A DNA stretch of 54,584 nt, taken from Afifella pfennigii DSM 17143 (GTDB lineage Bacteria; Pseudomonadota; Alphaproteobacteria; Rhizobiales; Afifellaceae). Below are positions 43,092 through 52,782 of the stretch, one piece after another. Location of the stretch: NCBI RefSeq assembly GCF_000688515.1, contig NZ_JHZK01000022.1, forward strand, positions 1 through 54,584. The letters are read 5' to 3'. The notes beneath the pieces are model-generated. The model saw only the letters and a program-made list of their open reading frames with translations. It did no database searches and was not told the origin of the DNA. The number at the start of each line of letters is the position of its first letter. Within the stretch, counting starts at the first letter, position 1. Both the position numbers and the translations under genes were made by a program.

Positions 43092-44585
43092 ATGAGCGTG
43101 GCGATGCCAGACCCGAAGGCCGAGATCCTGGCAAGGCGCGATGAGATCGCCGCCGAGTTACGCAAGATCGTGCCGGGGGAAGGCGTCATTTCCGACCCGG
43201 AGGGCATGCGCCCCTTCGAGACCGACGGGCTGACCGCCTACCGCCAGCTTCCCATGATCGTCGTCCTGCCGGAGACGCTCGACCAGGTGCGCCGCATCCT
43301 CAGCTATTGCAACGACAACGAGATACGTGTCGTGCCGCGCGGCGCCGGCACCTCCTTGTCGGGCGGCGCCCTGCCGCTTGCCGACGGCGTGCTCCTCGTC
43401 ATGTCGAAATTCAACAAGGTGCTGGAGGTCGATTTCGACAACCGCGTCGCCGTGGTCCAGCCCGGCGTCACCAATCTTGCGGTGACCCGCGCCGTGGAGC
43501 ATCGCGGCTTCTATTACGCGCCCGACCCTTCCTCGCAGATCGCCTGCTCCATCGGCGGCAACATCGCGGAGAATTCCGGCGGCGTGCATTGCCTGAAATA
43601 TGGCCTGACCACCAACAACGTTCTGGGTATCGAGATGGTGCTGATCACCGGCGAGGTCATTCGCCTCGGCGGCAAGCATCTCGACAGCGAGGGCTTCGAC
43701 CTTCTCGGCCTGATGACCGGTTCGGAGGGCCTTCTGGGCGTCGTCACCCAGGTGACGGTGCGCATCCTGCGCGCCCCGGAGACGGCGCGGGCGCTGCTCA
43801 TCGGCTTTCCCACCAACGAGGATGCCGGCCGCTGCGTCGGCGACATCATCGGCGCCGGCATCATTCCCGGCGGCATGGAGATGATGGACCGGCCGGCCAT
43901 CCACGCCGCGGAGGATTTCGTCCATGCCGGCTATCCGCTCGACGTGGAGGCGCTGCTCATCGTGGAGCTCGACGGCCCGGCCGAGGAGGTGGACGAGCTG
44001 ATCGCGCGGGTGAAGGCGATCGCCGAGGACAACAACGCCGCCAATCTGCGCGTGTCTGAGAGCGAGGAGGAGCGCGAGGTCTTCTGGGCGGGACGCAAGG
44101 CGGCCTTCCCGGCGGTGGGGCGCATCTCGCCCGACTATTATTGCATGGACGGCACCATCCCGAGAAAGGCGCTGCCTGAGGTGCTCGCCCGCATGAAGGA
44201 GATGGAGGGCGAATACGGGCTCAAGGTCGCCAATGTCTTCCATGCCGGCGACGGCAATCTGCATCCCTTGATCCTCTACGACGCCAACAAGGCGGACGAG
44301 TTGGAGCGCGCCGAGGCCTTCGGTGCGGAGATCCTGAAGCTCTGCGTCAAGGTCGGCGGCGTCTTGACCGGCGAGCACGGGGTGGGCGTGGAAAAGCGCG
44401 ACCTGATGGGCGAGATGTTCAACGAGGACGATCTGAAGCAGCAGGAGCGGGTGAAATGCGCCTTCGACCCGCGCCAGCTCCTCAATCCCGGCAAGGTCTT
44501 CCCCGAGCTGCATCTTTGCGCCGAGCTCGGCCGCGTGCATGTGCATAAGGGCGAGCTTGCCTTCCCCGATATTCCGCGCTTTTGA
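43092..44585 (+). CDS. glcD: glycolate oxidase subunit GlcD
   Basis: This 497-residue FAD-dependent 2-hydroxyacid dehydrogenase of the VAO/PCMH fold has an FAD site RVVPRGAGTSLSGGALPLADG, SIGGNIAENSGGVHCLKYG, MTGSEGLLGVVTQ, and the C-terminal HAGDGNLHPLILYD and GEHGVGVEKRDLM. It oxidises glycolate or D-lactate together with GlcE and GlcF. ATG at 43092 after GAGGAACG. First gene of glcDEF. Confidence 0.93.
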   Translation: MSVAMPDPKAEILARRDEIAAELRKIVPGEGVISDPEGMRPFETDGLTAYRQLPMIVVLPETLDQVRRILSYCNDNEIRVVPRGAGTSLSGGALPLADGVLLVMSKFNKVLEVDFDNRVAVVQPGVTNLAVTRAVEHRGFYYAPDPSSQIACSIGGNIAENSGGVHCLKYGLTTNNVLGIEMVLITGEVIRLGGKHLDSEGFDLLGLMTGSEGLLGVVTQVTVRILRAPETARALLIGFPTNEDAGRCVGDIIGAGIIPGGMEMMDRPAIHAAEDFVHAGYPLDVEALLIVELDGPAEEVDELIARVKAIAEDNNAANLRVSESEEEREVFWAGRKAAFPAVGRISPDYYCMDGTIPRKALPEVLARMKEMEGEYGLKVANVFHAGDGNLHPLILYDANKADELERAEAFGAEILKLCVKVGGVLTGEHGVGVEKRDLMGEMFNEDDLKQQERVKCAFDPRQLLNPGKVFPELHLCAELGRVHVHKGELAFPDIPRF

Positions 44586-44657
44586 GGCGGCGTTGGCGAG
44601 CCGCCGCCCGTTTGCGACATCCTGCCCGTTATCGTCTTGATGGGGTGATTTTCCTCG

Positions 44658-45857
44658 ATGGCTGAAAGACTGCGCCCCGAAACGGCTGAGCAGGTGCTCG
44701 ACGTGGTGGCCTGGGCCGCCGCGGAGGAGGTGCCGCTGGAGGTGATGGGCCACGGCTCCAAGCGCGGCATCGGCCGGCCGGTGCAGGCCGAATACACGCT
44801 CGACCTTTCCGCCCTTTCCGGCGTCACGCTCTACGAGCCGGACGAGCTGGTTCTGTCCGCCAAGGCCGGCACGCCGCTCGCCGAGATCGAAAAGCTCTTG
44901 CGCGACGCCAACCAGGAGCTAGCCTTCGAGCCCATCGACTACGCTCCGCTCTTCGGTGGCGAGCCGGGCTCCGGCACGCTCGGCGGCGTCTTTGCGGGCA
45001 ACCTTGCCGGCCCGCGTCGCATCAAGGCCGGCGCGGCCCGCGACCACGCCCTCGGCCTTGCCGCCATCTCCGGCAGGGGCGAGGCCTTCAAGTCCGGCGG
45101 GCGCGTCGTCAAGAACGTCACCGGCTACGACCTTTCCAAGGGGCTTGCCGGCTCCTGGGGCACGCTCGCCATCCTCACCGACCTCACCTTCAAGGTGCTG
45201 CCGCGCCCCGAGCGGGTGGCGAGTGTGCTCCTGGCAGGCCTTTCCGACGAGGCGGCGAGCGCGGCGATGTGCGCGGCGATGGGCACCTCGCTGGAAGTCT
45301 CCGGCGCCGCGCATCTGCCGGCCTCCGTCGCGCCCGCCTTCGGCTTTGAGAGCGCCGTCACGGCGCTGCGCCTGGAAGGCTTTCCGACCTCCGTCGCGGC
45401 GCGCACCGAGAGCCTCAGCAAGATCATGGCCGCTCACGGCCCTGTCGAGGTCGCCGACGTGCCGGCCTCTGAGGCGCTGTGGCGGAAAATCCGCGATGCC
45501 GCGCCCTTCCAGGGCGAGGACAAGCCGCTCTGGCGTCTCAGCGTCGCGCCGAATGCCGGCCCGGCGGCGGTGGCGGCCCTGTCGGCCGAGCCGCTGCGCT
45601 ACTATTACGACTGGTCGGGCGGCCTCATCTGGATTTCCGTGGAAGGCGATCTGGAGGATGCGGGCGCCGGAAAAATCCGCGCCGCTGTCGCCGCTTCCGG
45701 CGGCGGCCACGCGACCCTCATTCGCGGCTCTGCCGCCCTGCGCACCGCCGTGCCGCCTTTCCAGCCGCAGCCGGCACCGCTTGCCGCCCTGTCGCGGCGC
45801 CTGAAGGAGAGCTTCGACCCGCGGGGAATACTCAATCCCGGCCGAATGGGCCTTTAG
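44658..45857 (+). CDS. glcE: glycolate oxidase FAD-binding subunit GlcE
   Basis: This 399-residue protein is related to GlcD but shorter in its C-terminal part. The FAD domain shows VMGHGSKRGIGRP, GEPGSGTLGGVFAGNLAGPRR and FKSGGRVVKNVTGYDLSKG. Its end, SFDPRGILNPGRM, is the family tail. ATG 44658; the stop is two bases before glcF. Confidence 0.92.
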   Translation: MAERLRPETAEQVLDVVAWAAAEEVPLEVMGHGSKRGIGRPVQAEYTLDLSALSGVTLYEPDELVLSAKAGTPLAEIEKLLRDANQELAFEPIDYAPLFGGEPGSGTLGGVFAGNLAGPRRIKAGAARDHALGLAAISGRGEAFKSGGRVVKNVTGYDLSKGLAGSWGTLAILTDLTFKVLPRPERVASVLLAGLSDEAASAAMCAAMGTSLEVSGAAHLPASVAPAFGFESAVTALRLEGFPTSVAARTESLSKIMAAHGPVEVADVPASEALWRKIRDAAPFQGEDKPLWRLSVAPNAGPAAVAALSAEPLRYYYDWSGGLIWISVEGDLEDAGAGKIRAAVAASGGGHATLIRGSAALRTAVPPFQPQPAPLAALSRRLKESFDPRGILNPGRMGL

Positions 45858-45859
45858 CC

Positions 45860-47218
45860 ATGCAGACGCACTTCACCCCCGAGCAGCTTGCCGATCCGCG
45901 CACTGCGGAGGCCGACGCGATCTTGCGCAAATGCGTGCATTGCGGCTTCTGCCTCGCCACCTGTCCGACCTATGTGGAACTCGGCAACGAGCTCGACAGC
46001 CCGCGCGGGCGCATCTACCTCATCAAGGACATGCTGGAGAAGGACAAGCCCGCCTCCGACGAGGTGGCGCTGCATATCGATCGCTGCCTCTCCTGCTATG
46101 CCTGCATGACCACCTGCCCGTCGGGCGTCGACTACATGCATCTCGTCGACCAGGCGCGCATCCGCATCGAGGAGACCTATCGCCGACCGCTGCCGGACCG
46201 GGTCATGCGTGAAGCGCTCGCCCGCATCCTGCCCTATCGCCAGCGCTTCGCCGCCGCGTTGAGGGCGGCACGGCTCGGCCGACCGTTATCGCCGCTCTTG
46301 CGGCGCCTCGGCGGCCCTTTCGGGCGGATGGCGGCGATGCTGGCGCTCGCCCCTTCCTCGCTGCCGGCCGCCGATGCGACGGCAACGCCCGGGAGCGTCT
46401 TTCCCGCCGAGGGCGCCCGCAAGGGCCGCGTCGCGCTTCTGACCGGCTGCGCCCAGCCGGTGCTCGACCCCGGCATCAACGCCGCCGCCATCCGCCTTCT
46501 CAACCGGCTCGGCATCGAGGTGGTGCTGGCGGAGGGCGAGGGCTGCTGCGGCGGCCTCGTCCATCATATGGGACGCCAGGCCGACGCCCTGCCTTTGGCG
46601 CGGGCCAATATCGACGCCTGGGCGGCCGAGATGGAAGGGGAGGGGCTTGACGCCATCCTCATTACCACCTCCGGCTGCGGCACCACCATCAAGGATTACG
46701 GCCATCTCTTTGCCGCCGATCCCGCCTACAAGGAGAAGGCCGAAAGGGTGTCGGCCATCGCCATGGACGTTTCGGAGTATCTTGCCGGGCTGGACCTGCC
46801 GCCGCCGGTGGCGGGCAGGGGAATGTGGCTTGCCTATCACGCCGCCTGTTCGCTGCAGCACGGCCAGAAGGTTGTGAAAGAGCCGCGCGCCGTTCTGGAG
46901 AAGGCCGGCTTTGAGGTCCTTGCCGTGCCGGAGGGGCATCTTTGCTGCGGCTCGGCCGGCACCTACAACATGCTGCAGCCCGAGATCGCCACGCGCCTGC
47001 GCGACCGCAAGGCGGCCAATATCGAAAGCCTCGCCCCGGAAGCGGTCGCCACCGGCAACATCGGCTGCATCATGCAGATCGGCGCGGCGACCGGCATTCC
47101 CATCCTGCACACGGTGGAGCTCGTGGACTGGGCGACCGGCGGGCCGGAGCCGAGCGCCCTGAAGGGCCGTTCGCGCGTCCCGCTTGAGAAAGAGCCCAAA
47201 GAGCCCGTTCCGGCCTGA
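45860..47218 (+). CDS. glcF: glycolate oxidase iron-sulfur subunit GlcF
   Basis: This 452-residue protein has two 4Fe-4S motifs (CVHCGFCLATCPTY and CLSCYACMTTCPSG) and two CCG domains (GEGCCGGLVHHMG and GHLCCGSAGTYN, with GNIGCIMQIG). It passes electrons from GlcDE to the membrane chain. ATG 45860 directly follows the glcE stop. Confidence 0.94.
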   Translation: MQTHFTPEQLADPRTAEADAILRKCVHCGFCLATCPTYVELGNELDSPRGRIYLIKDMLEKDKPASDEVALHIDRCLSCYACMTTCPSGVDYMHLVDQARIRIEETYRRPLPDRVMREALARILPYRQRFAAALRAARLGRPLSPLLRRLGGPFGRMAAMLALAPSSLPAADATATPGSVFPAEGARKGRVALLTGCAQPVLDPGINAAAIRLLNRLGIEVVLAEGEGCCGGLVHHMGRQADALPLARANIDAWAAEMEGEGLDAILITTSGCGTTIKDYGHLFAADPAYKEKAERVSAIAMDVSEYLAGLDLPPPVAGRGMWLAYHAACSLQHGQKVVKEPRAVLEKAGFEVLAVPEGHLCCGSAGTYNMLQPEIATRLRDRKAANIESLAPEAVATGNIGCIMQIGAATGIPILHTVELVDWATGGPEPSALKGRSRVPLEKEPKEPVPA

Positions 47219-47237
47219 GAAGGGCTCTCAGGCGGCC

Positions 47238-47645
47238 TCAGTCGATATGGCCGGCATGCTCGCGCAGCCGGTCGAGACGCTCCGCCGCCTCTTGCAGGCG
47301 CCGCGACAGCGCGAGTGCCTCCTGCGACAGCGCGGCGATCTCCGAACGCAGCATCGCCGCCTCCTGGGCGAGCGGCTCGTCCTCCGGCGGCGCCTCGCCC
47401 TTGCCAACGAGCAGCCAGATGGGGCTGACGCCGAGGATGCCGGCAAGGTTGCGCAGCCGGTTGGAGCGCGGCTCGGCGCGGTCGTTCTCCCATTGCGCCA
47501 GCGTCGCCGTCTTCACCCCGAGCCGGCGGGCCAGCTGCGCCGTGGAAAGGCCGAGCGCGTCGCGTGCCCGCACGATCCGCCCGCCGAGCGTGTCGCCATC
47601 GTCGGCTGCGTAGGGCTCGCTCTGCGTTTGCGCTGCCGCATTCAT
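47238..47645 (-). CDS. XRE-family regulator with coiled-coil tail
   Basis: This 135-residue protein has a helix-turn-helix (RIVRARDALGLSTAQLARRLGVKTATLAQWENDRAEPRSNRL), then a C-terminal heptad-like helix (EAAMLRSEIAALSQEALALSRRLQEAAERLDRL) for dimerisation. ATG 47645 with GGGGAGA upstream. It converges on glcF and is divergent from the AI-2E family gene; it might regulate either neighbour. Confidence 0.82.
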   Translation of the reverse strand: MNAAAQTQSEPYAADDGDTLGGRIVRARDALGLSTAQLARRLGVKTATLAQWENDRAEPRSNRLRNLAGILGVSPIWLLVGKGEAPPEDEPLAQEAAMLRSEIAALSQEALALSRRLQEAAERLDRLREHAGHID

Positions 47646-47831
47646 TCGCGTCTCCCCGGATCTGGTCGGCCGCGACGGCGGCCCCTGGAGGTGGGCCCGC
47701 ATCGAGGCGGGCGGATTGCGCAGGCTCGCCGACTGACCAAGCACAGCGACCAGCCGATCGCAACCCGCCGAAGGATCACACGTTGGCACCTGCAAGCCAA
47801 GCTGCCGGCCGTCATCTTCGAGAGGCTATTC

Positions 47832-48902
47832 GTGCAAGAACGACAATTTCGCGGGGTTCCGGAAACGGCAACATCTGTCGCGCTCTTCCTGCTCGGCGCG
47901 GCATTGCTCTTTCTCATCTGGAAGGCAGCCGGAGCGCTGTTTCTGGTTTTTGCCGGGCTGGTGCTGGCGGCGGCCTTCAGCTTCGCCGCCGCCGGCCTGC
48001 ACCGCCTGACGCGCCTGCCCTTGGCCGCCGTCAAGCTGGTCATCTACGTCGCCTTCTTCGCCCTCATCGCCGCTGTCGTCACCTGGGGCGGGGCGACGCT
48101 CCTGCAGCAGGCGAGCGAGCTGATGGCCGGCACCGACGAGCTTCTGGGGGGCTGGAACCGGTGGCTTTCCGAATACGGCCTCGGCTTCATTTCGGCCGAT
48201 GGCGAGATGGAGCTGTCGGGCATCGTGCCGGATCTGCAAACCGTCTTCGGCGATTTCCGGCGCGCCGCCAGCGCCCTTTTCGGCGGGCTGGCCAATCTCT
48301 TCATCGTCTTCTTTCTGGGGCTGTTCTTCTCCTGGGCGCCGCAAACCTATCTCAGAGGCCTTCTGCATCTTCTGCCGGTGAGCCGCCGCGAGCGCTTCGG
48401 CGAGGTGGTTGAGAAGGCGGCGAGCAATCTCGGCTGGTGGATGGCCGGGCAGGGCGTCAGCATGAGCATCGTTTTCGCCGCGAGCTGGATGGTTCTGTGG
48501 CTGATCGAGATGCCCTACAATTTTCTCCTGGCCTTGCAGGCGGGCCTTCTCGCCTTCATCCCGACGCTCGGTCCGGCGCTGGCCGGCGTCGTCATCGTCC
48601 TTGCCGGCTTTTCCGTCTCGCCGATGATGGCGCTGTGGGGGGCGGGCGCCTATGTCCTGATCCAGGCGCTGGAAAGCAACCTCACTCAGCCGCTGGTGCA
48701 GCTGAAGACGACGACGCTGCCGCCGGCGCTGACGCTTTCCACTCAGCTCGTCTTCGCCGCGCTCTTCGGCTTTTTGGGCGTGGCGCTCGCCGTGCCGATC
48801 TTGGCGGTGCTCATTGTCCTGATCCGCGAGCTCTATGTGAAGGACACGCTGGAAAGCGCGAAAGCGCAGACAATGACGCCAAGACATGACGCCAAGACAT
48901 GA
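47832..48902 (+). CDS. AI-2E/PerM family membrane protein
   Basis: This 356-residue transporter-like protein has about eight membrane segments and the family's central soluble part. Recognisable parts are ATSVALFLLGAALLFLIWKA, FIPTLGPALAGVVIVLAGF, and ESNLTQPLVQLKTTTLPPALTLSTQL. Family members export diverse small molecules; the substrate is unknown here. GTG start at 47832 with GAGAGG seven bases before it. Confidence 0.85.
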   Translation: MQERQFRGVPETATSVALFLLGAALLFLIWKAAGALFLVFAGLVLAAAFSFAAAGLHRLTRLPLAAVKLVIYVAFFALIAAVVTWGGATLLQQASELMAGTDELLGGWNRWLSEYGLGFISADGEMELSGIVPDLQTVFGDFRRAASALFGGLANLFIVFFLGLFFSWAPQTYLRGLLHLLPVSRRERFGEVVEKAASNLGWWMAGQGVSMSIVFAASWMVLWLIEMPYNFLLALQAGLLAFIPTLGPALAGVVIVLAGFSVSPMMALWGAGAYVLIQALESNLTQPLVQLKTTTLPPALTLSTQLVFAALFGFLGVALAVPILAVLIVLIRELYVKDTLESAKAQTMTPRHDAKT

Positions 48903-48903
48903 C

Positions 48904-48945
48904 GCCAAACGCCCCGGCCTGGCGATGCAGGCCGGGGCGTTTGGC
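48904..48945. terminator. strong bidirectional terminator
   Basis: A perfect 18-bp stem (GCCAAACGCCCCGGCCTG and its complement) with loop GCGATG, between two converging genes. Confidence 0.8.
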
Positions 48946-48974
48946 AACAAGCTCTTGCAGCGTCTGAGCGCGCC

Positions 48975-49607
48975 TTAGCGGACGATGACCTTGGCGCCCT
49001 TCTGGGCGAGATGGTGCAATTCGATGATGTCGTGGTTCATCATGCGGATGCAGCCGGAAGACACGTTGTGGCCGATCGTCCAGGGCTCGTTGGTGCCGTG
49101 GATGCGATACAGCGTGTCCTTGCTGCCCTGATAGAGATAGAGGGCGCGCGCGCCGAGCGGGTTGTCGGGGCCGCCGGGCATGCCGTCGGCGAATTCAACG
49201 AGCCGCGGCTCGCGAGCGATCATCTCCGCGGGCGGCGTCCAGGTCGGCCACTCGGCCTTGGCGCCGATGCGCACCGTGCCGGACCAGCCGAAGCCTTCGC
49301 GGCCGACGCCGACGCCGTAGCGGATGGCCTGGCCGCCGGGCCGGATGAGGTAGAGGAACTTGTTGCCGGCATCGACGATGATGGTGCCGGGGGCTTCCGA
49401 TCCGTCATAGGCGACGATCTGACGGCGATACTGCGCCGCCGGGCCGCGCTGATATTGCCGCTTCGGCGGCTGCACGGTCACCACCTGGCGCGCCACCGGA
49501 TCGAAGTAGCGCAAGGTCTGCGCCTGGGCGGCGATCGGGGCAATGGTGGTAAGGCCGACCGCCAGAGCGGCCGTCGTCATCAGGGTCCGGGCGAGGATCG
49601 AACGCAT
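48975..49607 (-). CDS. L,D-transpeptidase (YkuD domain)
   Basis: This 210-residue exported enzyme makes 3-3 cross-links in peptidoglycan or attaches proteins to it. It has a signal peptide (MRSILARTLMTTAALAVGLT, ending near AAQAQ) and a YkuD domain. The catalytic stretch is IHGTNEPWTIGHNVSSGCIRMMNHD, with the nucleophilic Cys in SSGC. ATG 49607 with GGAGG upstream. Many paralogues exist in this class, so the individual role is open. Confidence 0.93.
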   Translation of the reverse strand: MRSILARTLMTTAALAVGLTTIAPIAAQAQTLRYFDPVARQVVTVQPPKRQYQRGPAAQYRRQIVAYDGSEAPGTIIVDAGNKFLYLIRPGGQAIRYGVGVGREGFGWSGTVRIGAKAEWPTWTPPAEMIAREPRLVEFADGMPGGPDNPLGARALYLYQGSKDTLYRIHGTNEPWTIGHNVSSGCIRMMNHDIIELHHLAQKGAKVIVR

Positions 49608-49708
49608 CTGCTGCCTCCATTTTCGCCGCGCTAAACGTGGGGTGCGGACCACGCGGCGCTTCAACAACGAGGCAACAATGCGTCAACGCTCAGAATCGTT
49701 CCGGCCTG

Positions 49709-49849
49709 CTAGCAAAAATGTGACGAAAATCGGGCGGCAAGTGTGAAGCGATCGCCCGTGAGCTCTGCAGAGGCGTTGCCAACGCCCAGGAAATAGAGCA
49801 ACAGGCCGAGCGCCACCGCGCCGATGAGCCATCCAACCTCGCTTTTCAA
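49709..49849 (-). CDS. small one-pass membrane peptide (putative)
   Basis: These 46 residues start at a TTG with AGGGAG six bases upstream. A membrane helix GWLIGAVALGLLLYFLGVG is followed by a short polar tail ending SSHFC. The hydrophobic block, ribosome site and stop fit together, but the length is small and no homologue is known to me. Confidence 0.4.
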   Translation of the reverse strand: MKSEVGWLIGAVALGLLLYFLGVGNASAELTGDRFTLAARFSSHFC

Positions 49850-50240
49850 CTTCGTCTCCCTCGCTATCCGGTACCGCAAGCCCCTCGCGGTCCTGTCTAA
49901 TGTAGTTCAGGGAAGACAGAGCGCGTTGTTTTGTTGCAAATTTTATTCAGAGATAGTTAGTCGTGCATTACCGGGACCGTAGAGCGACGAGGCGGGGGAA
50001 ATCCTCCCCGGCGATGGGCCGAATCCGGCTTCTCAAAAAGGCCTCAATCGCTTCCCATCTCAAGGCCATGCCACAGCCCTTCGCCCCAATGACGACCCTG
50101 CGAGCGCGAAAGACACATGTCTTTCCCCGGGGCGGGCTGACGGTCATCCGCTAAGGCCGACCGCTCCCGTTCCGGGTCCTTGCCCGACATCTTCCGCCAC
50201 TCTTTCACTTCGGCGCCCTCGCGCGCCAGGGAGCATCGCT
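49850..50240. other. intergenic stretch before the zinc-ribbon peptide
   Basis: About 390 bases. One plus frame of 63 codons (49963-50154) exists but lacks a ribosome site and family features. Otherwise nothing is seen. Confidence 0.5.
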
Positions 50241-50420
50241 TTGTCCGCCCATTCCCGAACGCTCTATTGTGAGCATTGCGACCGCAGCCTGCCGCGCGCG
50301 GCCATTCGCTGCCTGTGGTGCCATCGGCCCCTTAATGCCCTGAGGGGCGGCGCCCGTCCGAGGATCTTGCAGCCGACCGCCTTGAAGCGCGCCGGCCTGC
50401 TGCGCATTGCCAGCGACTAG
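50241..50420 (+). CDS. small zinc-ribbon protein
   Basis: These 59 residues begin at a TTG with AGGGAG seven bases upstream. Two CxxC knuckles (CEHC and CLWC, 12 residues between) give a compact zinc ribbon, followed by a basic tail (RGGARPRILQPTALKRAGLL). The function is unknown; the pattern suggests nucleic-acid or protein binding. It is easy to miss because of its size and start codon. Confidence 0.5.
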   Translation: MSAHSRTLYCEHCDRSLPRAAIRCLWCHRPLNALRGGARPRILQPTALKRAGLLRIASD

Positions 50421-50536
50421 GCTTTCAAGCGCGGGCGCGTCTCGCCGCCAAAGCGGTGAACGGCCCGTTCGCGGCGCGACAGGCGCGGCAAGGAACCTCT
50501 ATAGAGGCCGCTGACACCATCCTCCAGGAGAAGCCG

Positions 50537-50926
50537 ATGGCCGCCTTCAACGCCCTTTTCGCCCTAGCGGGTCGCATCCTGCTTTCCTTCATGTTCGTTC
50601 TGGCCGGTTTTTCGAAGATCGGCGGCTATGCCGGCACGCAGCAATACATGGAATCGGCCGGCCTGCCGGGCGAGCTGTTGCCGCTCGTCATCCTCACCGA
50701 GCTCGGCGGCGGCATCCTCGTCGTCTTGGGATTGTTCACGCGCTGGGCGGCGTTGGCGCTCGCCGGCTTCTGCGTGCTCTCCGCCTTCCTCTTCCACTTT
50801 CAGCCGGACGACCAGATGCAGATGATCAGCCTGCAGAAGAATCTGGGGCTCGCCGGCGGCTTCCTGCTTCTGACCGCCTTCGGGCCGGGCGCCTGGTCCT
50901 TCGACGAGGGTTGGCGGCGCGGCTGA
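50537..50926 (+). CDS. DoxX family membrane protein
   Basis: This 129-residue protein has four membrane segments: AGRILLSFMFVLAGFSKIGGY (DoxX start), LLPLVILTELGGGILVVLGLFTR, ALALAGFCVLSAFLFHF and LGLAGGFLLLTAFGPG. Members are linked to redox or thiol stress, but the role is not fixed. ATG 50537 after CAGGAGAAG. It converges on hisG. Confidence 0.9.
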   Translation: MAAFNALFALAGRILLSFMFVLAGFSKIGGYAGTQQYMESAGLPGELLPLVILTELGGGILVVLGLFTRWAALALAGFCVLSAFLFHFQPDDQMQMISLQKNLGLAGGFLLLTAFGPGAWSFDEGWRRG

Positions 50927-50928
50927 TC

Positions 50929-51651
50929 TCAGCCTTCGGCCGGCCGTCCCACCACCTCCTGGAGCGCCGCGGAAAGCTCCGCGGCGGCCTTTTTCTGCGC
51001 CGCGCTCCAGGGGGCGTCGGCGGAGGTCGTAAGGTGGGCCTCTGAGCGCAGGATGACGCCGTCGGCAAGCACCTTCAGATGGTTGGCCTTCAAGGTGGAG
51101 CCGGTGGAGGTGATGTCGACGATGACGTCGGCGAGCCCGGCCGCCGGCGCGCCTTCCGTGGCGCCGAGGCTCTCCACGATGCGGTAAAGCGCCATGCCGT
51201 GGCTTTCCAGGAAATGCTGGGTGATGTTCCAGTATTTGGTGGCGATCCTGAGCCGCCTGCCGTGACGGGCGAGGAAGCCGGCGGCGACGTCGTCGAGGTC
51301 TTCCATCGCGGCGACGTCGATCCATAGCTCCGGCACGGCGATGACGACATCGGCATGCCCGAAGCCGAGCGGCAGGAGGGCGGCGACGCGCTCGCGCCAG
51401 GCCGGGATGGTCTCCTGCACCAGGTCGAGGCCGGTGACGCCGAGATGCACACGGCCCTGGCCGAGCTCACGGGCGATCTCGGATGCCGACAGGAAGGCGA
51501 TGTCGATCTCCGGCCTGCCGCTGACCTGGCCGCGATATTTGCGCGCCCCGCCCTGGCGCGTCACCTCATAGCCGGCTTGCCCCAGAAGCCGCTCCGTCTC
51601 CTCCATCAGCCGGCCCTTGGAGGGGATGGCAAGCGTGATGGTCTCGCTCAT
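50929..51651 (-). CDS. hisG: ATP phosphoribosyltransferase, short form (HisG)
   Basis: This 240-residue enzyme joins ATP and PRPP, the first step of histidine synthesis. It has [17 protein letters not shown] at the start, [25 protein letters not shown], and the PRPP loop [15 protein letters not shown]. It lacks the C-terminal regulatory domain of the long form and so needs HisZ, encoded directly upstream with overlapping ends (ATGA). Confidence 0.95.
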   Translation of the reverse strand: MSETITLAIPSKGRLMEETERLLGQAGYEVTRQGGARKYRGQVSGRPEIDIAFLSASEIARELGQGRVHLGVTGLDLVQETIPAWRERVAALLPLGFGHADVVIAVPELWIDVAAMEDLDDVAAGFLARHGRRLRIATKYWNITQHFLESHGMALYRIVESLGATEGAPAAGLADVIVDITSTGSTLKANHLKVLADGVILRSEAHLTTSADAPWSAAQKKAAAELSAALQEVVGRPAEG

Positions 51652-52742
51652 CGCGCCGCCTCCGCGCTCTGCCCGGAGCTGCCGAGCTCGATGGTGAAGC
51701 CGGCGGCCGGGATGGGCGCCTCTGCGCCCAGCATCTCAAGCAACCTGTCGTAGCGCCCGCCGCCGGCGGCGACGCGGCCCGATGCCCGCTCGCGGATGTC
51801 GAAGACGAGGCCGGTGTAATAGTCGAGCGGGCGGCCGAAGCCGGCCGAGAAGACGATGTCGAGGCCCTCGCGGCGGCGCTGAAGCTTGGCGAGGCGGCGG
51901 GCAAGCCGCGCCCCGGCCTGGGAAAGGTCGACGCCATGGGCGCGGCGGAACTCCTCAAGCCGCTCGCCGAGCGCCTGCGGCGCCGTCTCCATGGCGAGGA
52001 AGGCCTCAAGGACGCGCACCTTTTCGGGGCCGACGCTCGCCTCGTAGAGTGCCTGCTGCTCAAGAAAGCGGGCGGCGATCTCCTCCGGCCCGCGCCCGGC
52101 ATAGGGCTGGTAGCCCTCCGCCTCGAAGCGTTCGGCGAGCTTTTCCGCCAGCGCCGCCGCGTCATGGGCGGCGGCCGCCTCGGCAAGCTCCGGCGGCAAG
52201 GCCGGGCGGGCGCCGTTCGCCTCCCCGGCGGCAAGGCGAGAAAGAAGCGCCTGCATCTTCGCCTCGGCGCCGAAGGCGCGGCGCAGGCGCTGGCGCCAGG
52301 CGGGCGGCAGGTCGAGCGCTGCAAGCAGCGCGGTAAAGAGGCCGATATCGCCGATGCGCATGCGCATTTCGGCAAGCCCCGTGCGGCGCACCCCCTCCAC
52401 CGCCATGGCGACGAGCTCCGCATCGACCGCCGAGCGCTCGCCCTCGCCGATCACTTCAAAGCCGGTCTCGGCTCGCTCCGTGGCGCCGCGGTCGTGGCGG
52501 CGGAAGACGAGGCCCTCGTAGAAATAGCGTCCCGAAGGGGCGCCGCTGGCAAGATGGTGAAGGCAGACGGGGATGGTGAAATCGGGCCTCAGCGCCAGGC
52601 GCTCGCCGGAAGGGCCCTCCGTCACGAACATGCGCCGGCGGATATCCTCGCCCGCCGTCTCCAGGAACGGGTCGGCGGCGTAGAGCACCGGCAGCTCGAG
52701 GAGCCGCCCGCCCGCCGCCTCAAAGAGGGGGCGAAGGCTCAT
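51648..52742 (-). CDS. hisZ: ATP phosphoribosyltransferase regulatory subunit HisZ
   Basis: This 364-residue HisS-like protein does not charge tRNA but activates and feedback-regulates short HisG. The class II fold is seen in [32 protein letters not shown] and [14 protein letters not shown]. It is shorter than HisS and lacks the anticodon domain. Gene order hisS-hisZ-hisG on the minus strand forms an operon. Confidence 0.94.
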   Translation of the reverse strand: MSLRPLFEAAGGRLLELPVLYAADPFLETAGEDIRRRMFVTEGPSGERLALRPDFTIPVCLHHLASGAPSGRYFYEGLVFRRHDRGATERAETGFEVIGEGERSAVDAELVAMAVEGVRRTGLAEMRMRIGDIGLFTALLAALDLPPAWRQRLRRAFGAEAKMQALLSRLAAGEANGARPALPPELAEAAAAHDAAALAEKLAERFEAEGYQPYAGRGPEEIAARFLEQQALYEASVGPEKVRVLEAFLAMETAPQALGERLEEFRRAHGVDLSQAGARLARRLAKLQRRREGLDIVFSAGFGRPLDYYTGLVFDIRERASGRVAAGGGRYDRLLEMLGAEAPIPAAGFTIELGSSGQSAEAAR

Positions 52743-52782
52743 CGTTTCGCCCTGCCGCGAACGGGGCTAAAGGCGGCGCGCA

